Assembly (NCBI RefSeq): GCF_029227915.1
Contig: NC_079882.1
Coordinates: 32,976,001-33,040,000, forward strand
Length of the DNA stretch: 64,000 nt
Source of the DNA: Hydractinia symbiolongicarpus
Taxonomy: Eukaryota; Cnidaria; Hydrozoa; Anthoathecata; Hydractiniidae
Direction: 5' to 3'
Under the pieces are notes generated by a model. It was not told the origin of the DNA, did no database searches, and worked only from the letters and a program-made list of their open reading frames with translations. The translations under genes were made by a program, and so were the position numbers. This document shows, piece after piece, positions 63,379-64,000 of the stretch. The stretch's first letter is position 1. Each line of letters opens with the position of its first letter.

Positions 63379-64000
63379 TTAAATTACTTTTTCACCACTA
63401 AAACGCATGAGACTTGTAGTTCTTAAAAATGTTTTCATTTTTGATGAGACGCTGAATAAAAGAAGTTTAATCGCCGGCAAACGAAAACCTGCGATTTCCC
63501 GTAAATCCTGGACTCCGCCCGTATATTCAAAAGTATACAAAGAAAGTACCCAGGGAGTAAACTCATTTCCCAAACGATTTTTTAAATTATTATTTCACCA
63601 CTAAAACGCATGAGACTTGTAGTTTTCAAGAATGTTTTCATTTTTGATGAGACGCTGAATAAAAGCAGTTTAATCGCCGGCAAACGAAAACCCGCGATTT
63701 CCCGTAAATCCAGGGCTTGGCACGTATAGTCGAATGTATACAAAGAAAGTACCCTGTGAGTAAACTCATTACCGGAACGATTTTTTAAATTATTTTTTCA
63801 CCACTAAAACGCATAAGACTTGTAGTTTTTAAAAATGTTTTCATTTTTGATGAGACGCTGAATAAAAGAAGTTTAATCGCCGGCAAACGAAAACCCGCGA
63901 TTTCCCGTAAATCCCGGGCTTGGCCCGTATAGTCAAAAGTATACAAAAAAGTACCCAGGGAGTAAACTCATTTCCCGAACGATTTTTTATATTATTTTTT
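63379..64000 (-). repeat. Terminal monomers, mosaic of the 53.5 and 55.7 kb zones
   Basis: The first monomer (TAGTTCTTAAAAATG, CTGGACTCCGCCC) matches 53,465 at an offset of 9,914 bp. Those after it (AATCCAGGGCTTGGCAC, then GTATACAAAAAAGTACCC and TTATATTATTTT) match 55.7-56.1 kb. The window stops inside a monomer, so the array continues. Confidence 0.75.

Larger units (their letters stand above)
1..64000. repeat. Satellite DNA array, ~203-bp monomer
   Basis: The entire window is tandem copies of one monomer. In the left arm the motif GAGTTTAC recurs at 55, 258, 461, 664 and 866, a spacing of 202 to 203 bp that holds throughout, giving roughly 315 monomers. Monomers differ by substitutions, 1- to 4-bp indels and a few larger deletions, and fall into recognisable families that can be followed through higher-order repeats. 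There is no interruption by unique sequence, transposon or gene, and neither array end lies in the window. A long, homogenised, unbroken satellite of nucleosome-scale period is characteristic of eukaryotic heterochromatin. I do not recognise the satellite family or species. It could be centromeric, pericentromeric or subtelomeric; the sequence does not decide which. Confidence 0.98.
27873..64000 (-). repeat. Right arm: reverse-oriented satellite monomers
   Basis: About 178 monomers of the same satellite on the minus strand, so on the plus strand each monomer ends GTAAACTC instead of starting GAGTTTAC. Arm-specific variants not seen in the left arm include an 18-bp internal deletion (first at 32,031), TATTTTCATATTTGATGGG (first near 33,780), GCTAGC replacing GCCGGC (first near 34,432) and AGACGTTT (33,610). 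Families shared with the left arm, such as the CGCTTAATGAAAGAGG and TTATATTATTTTTTTACC types, show that the flip happened after those families had diverged. Confidence 0.96.

Noticed and set aside
1-64000. CRISPR-like direct repeats
   Set aside because: The repeated unit is the whole 203-bp monomer with no unique spacers and no cas genes.
1-64000. Embedded transposon, rRNA, tRNA or other non-satellite insert
   Set aside because: I read through monomer by monomer for any stretch not aligning to the unit. The only extraneous bases are the seven-A stretch at the foldback left junctions.

Overview
The whole 64 kb window is one uninterrupted satellite DNA array. Hand comparison shows a single monomer of about 203 bp (range about 184 to 204) repeated head to tail roughly 315 times. 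No stretch of unrelated sequence is visible, and I find no protein gene, RNA gene, transposon, CRISPR array or prokaryotic regulatory signal. Both window ends fall inside the array, so the array is longer than the window. A locus like this points to eukaryotic constitutive heterochromatin (centromeric, pericentromeric, subtelomeric, or on a B or sex chromosome). I cannot name the organism. The monomer is about 37% GC with no CpG depletion, which fits a lineage with little CpG methylation, such as many invertebrates, but does not prove it.

Layout. From 1 to about 27,872 the monomers lie in one orientation (called forward). At about 27,872 the orientation flips, and from there to 64,000 all monomers are reversed. 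Apart from three short inverted inserts in the left arm (4,380-4,510; 10,259-10,389; 12,292-12,422), no local orientation change was seen. Each insert creates an 86-bp near-perfect foldback with a 29-nt loop, and the three copies descend from one event.

Left arm. 1-16.2 kb carries a 27-monomer higher-order repeat of 5,475 bp (copies at 1, 5,476 and 13,388, the last partial). A 2,033-bp tandem duplication at about 9.10-13.17 kb separates the second and third copies. 15.45-18.94 kb is repeated at 23.76-27.06 kb. Between them, 18.1-23.8 kb is a six-monomer (1,217 bp) higher-order repeat with a trimer insertion and a monomer expansion.

Right arm. There is a 1,197-bp tandem duplication (31.1-33.5 kb), a family of 4.4 to 4.6 kb blocks (33-51 kb, including a 4,415-bp tandem pair), a 1,416-bp heptamer repeat (49.2-52.1 kb), a trimer-based zone (53.4-55.7 kb) and a 3.2 kb duplication that lost two monomers in its second copy (55.5-61.1 kb). 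The last 3 kb holds very recent one- and two-monomer duplications.

Each monomer contains a potential G-quadruplex with loops of 8, 6 and 7 nt, a GC-rich 5-bp hairpin and an A/T-rich 8-bp perfect hairpin. Because monomer orientation flips at 27.9 kb, so does the strand carrying the G-runs. The main points of interest are the strand switch with mirror-ordered flanks and the repeatedly copied foldback. All measurements are by eye from the sequence; breakpoints are good to a few bases where diagnostic variants exist and to about 50 bp elsewhere. An assembly artefact at the junctions cannot be excluded from sequence alone.
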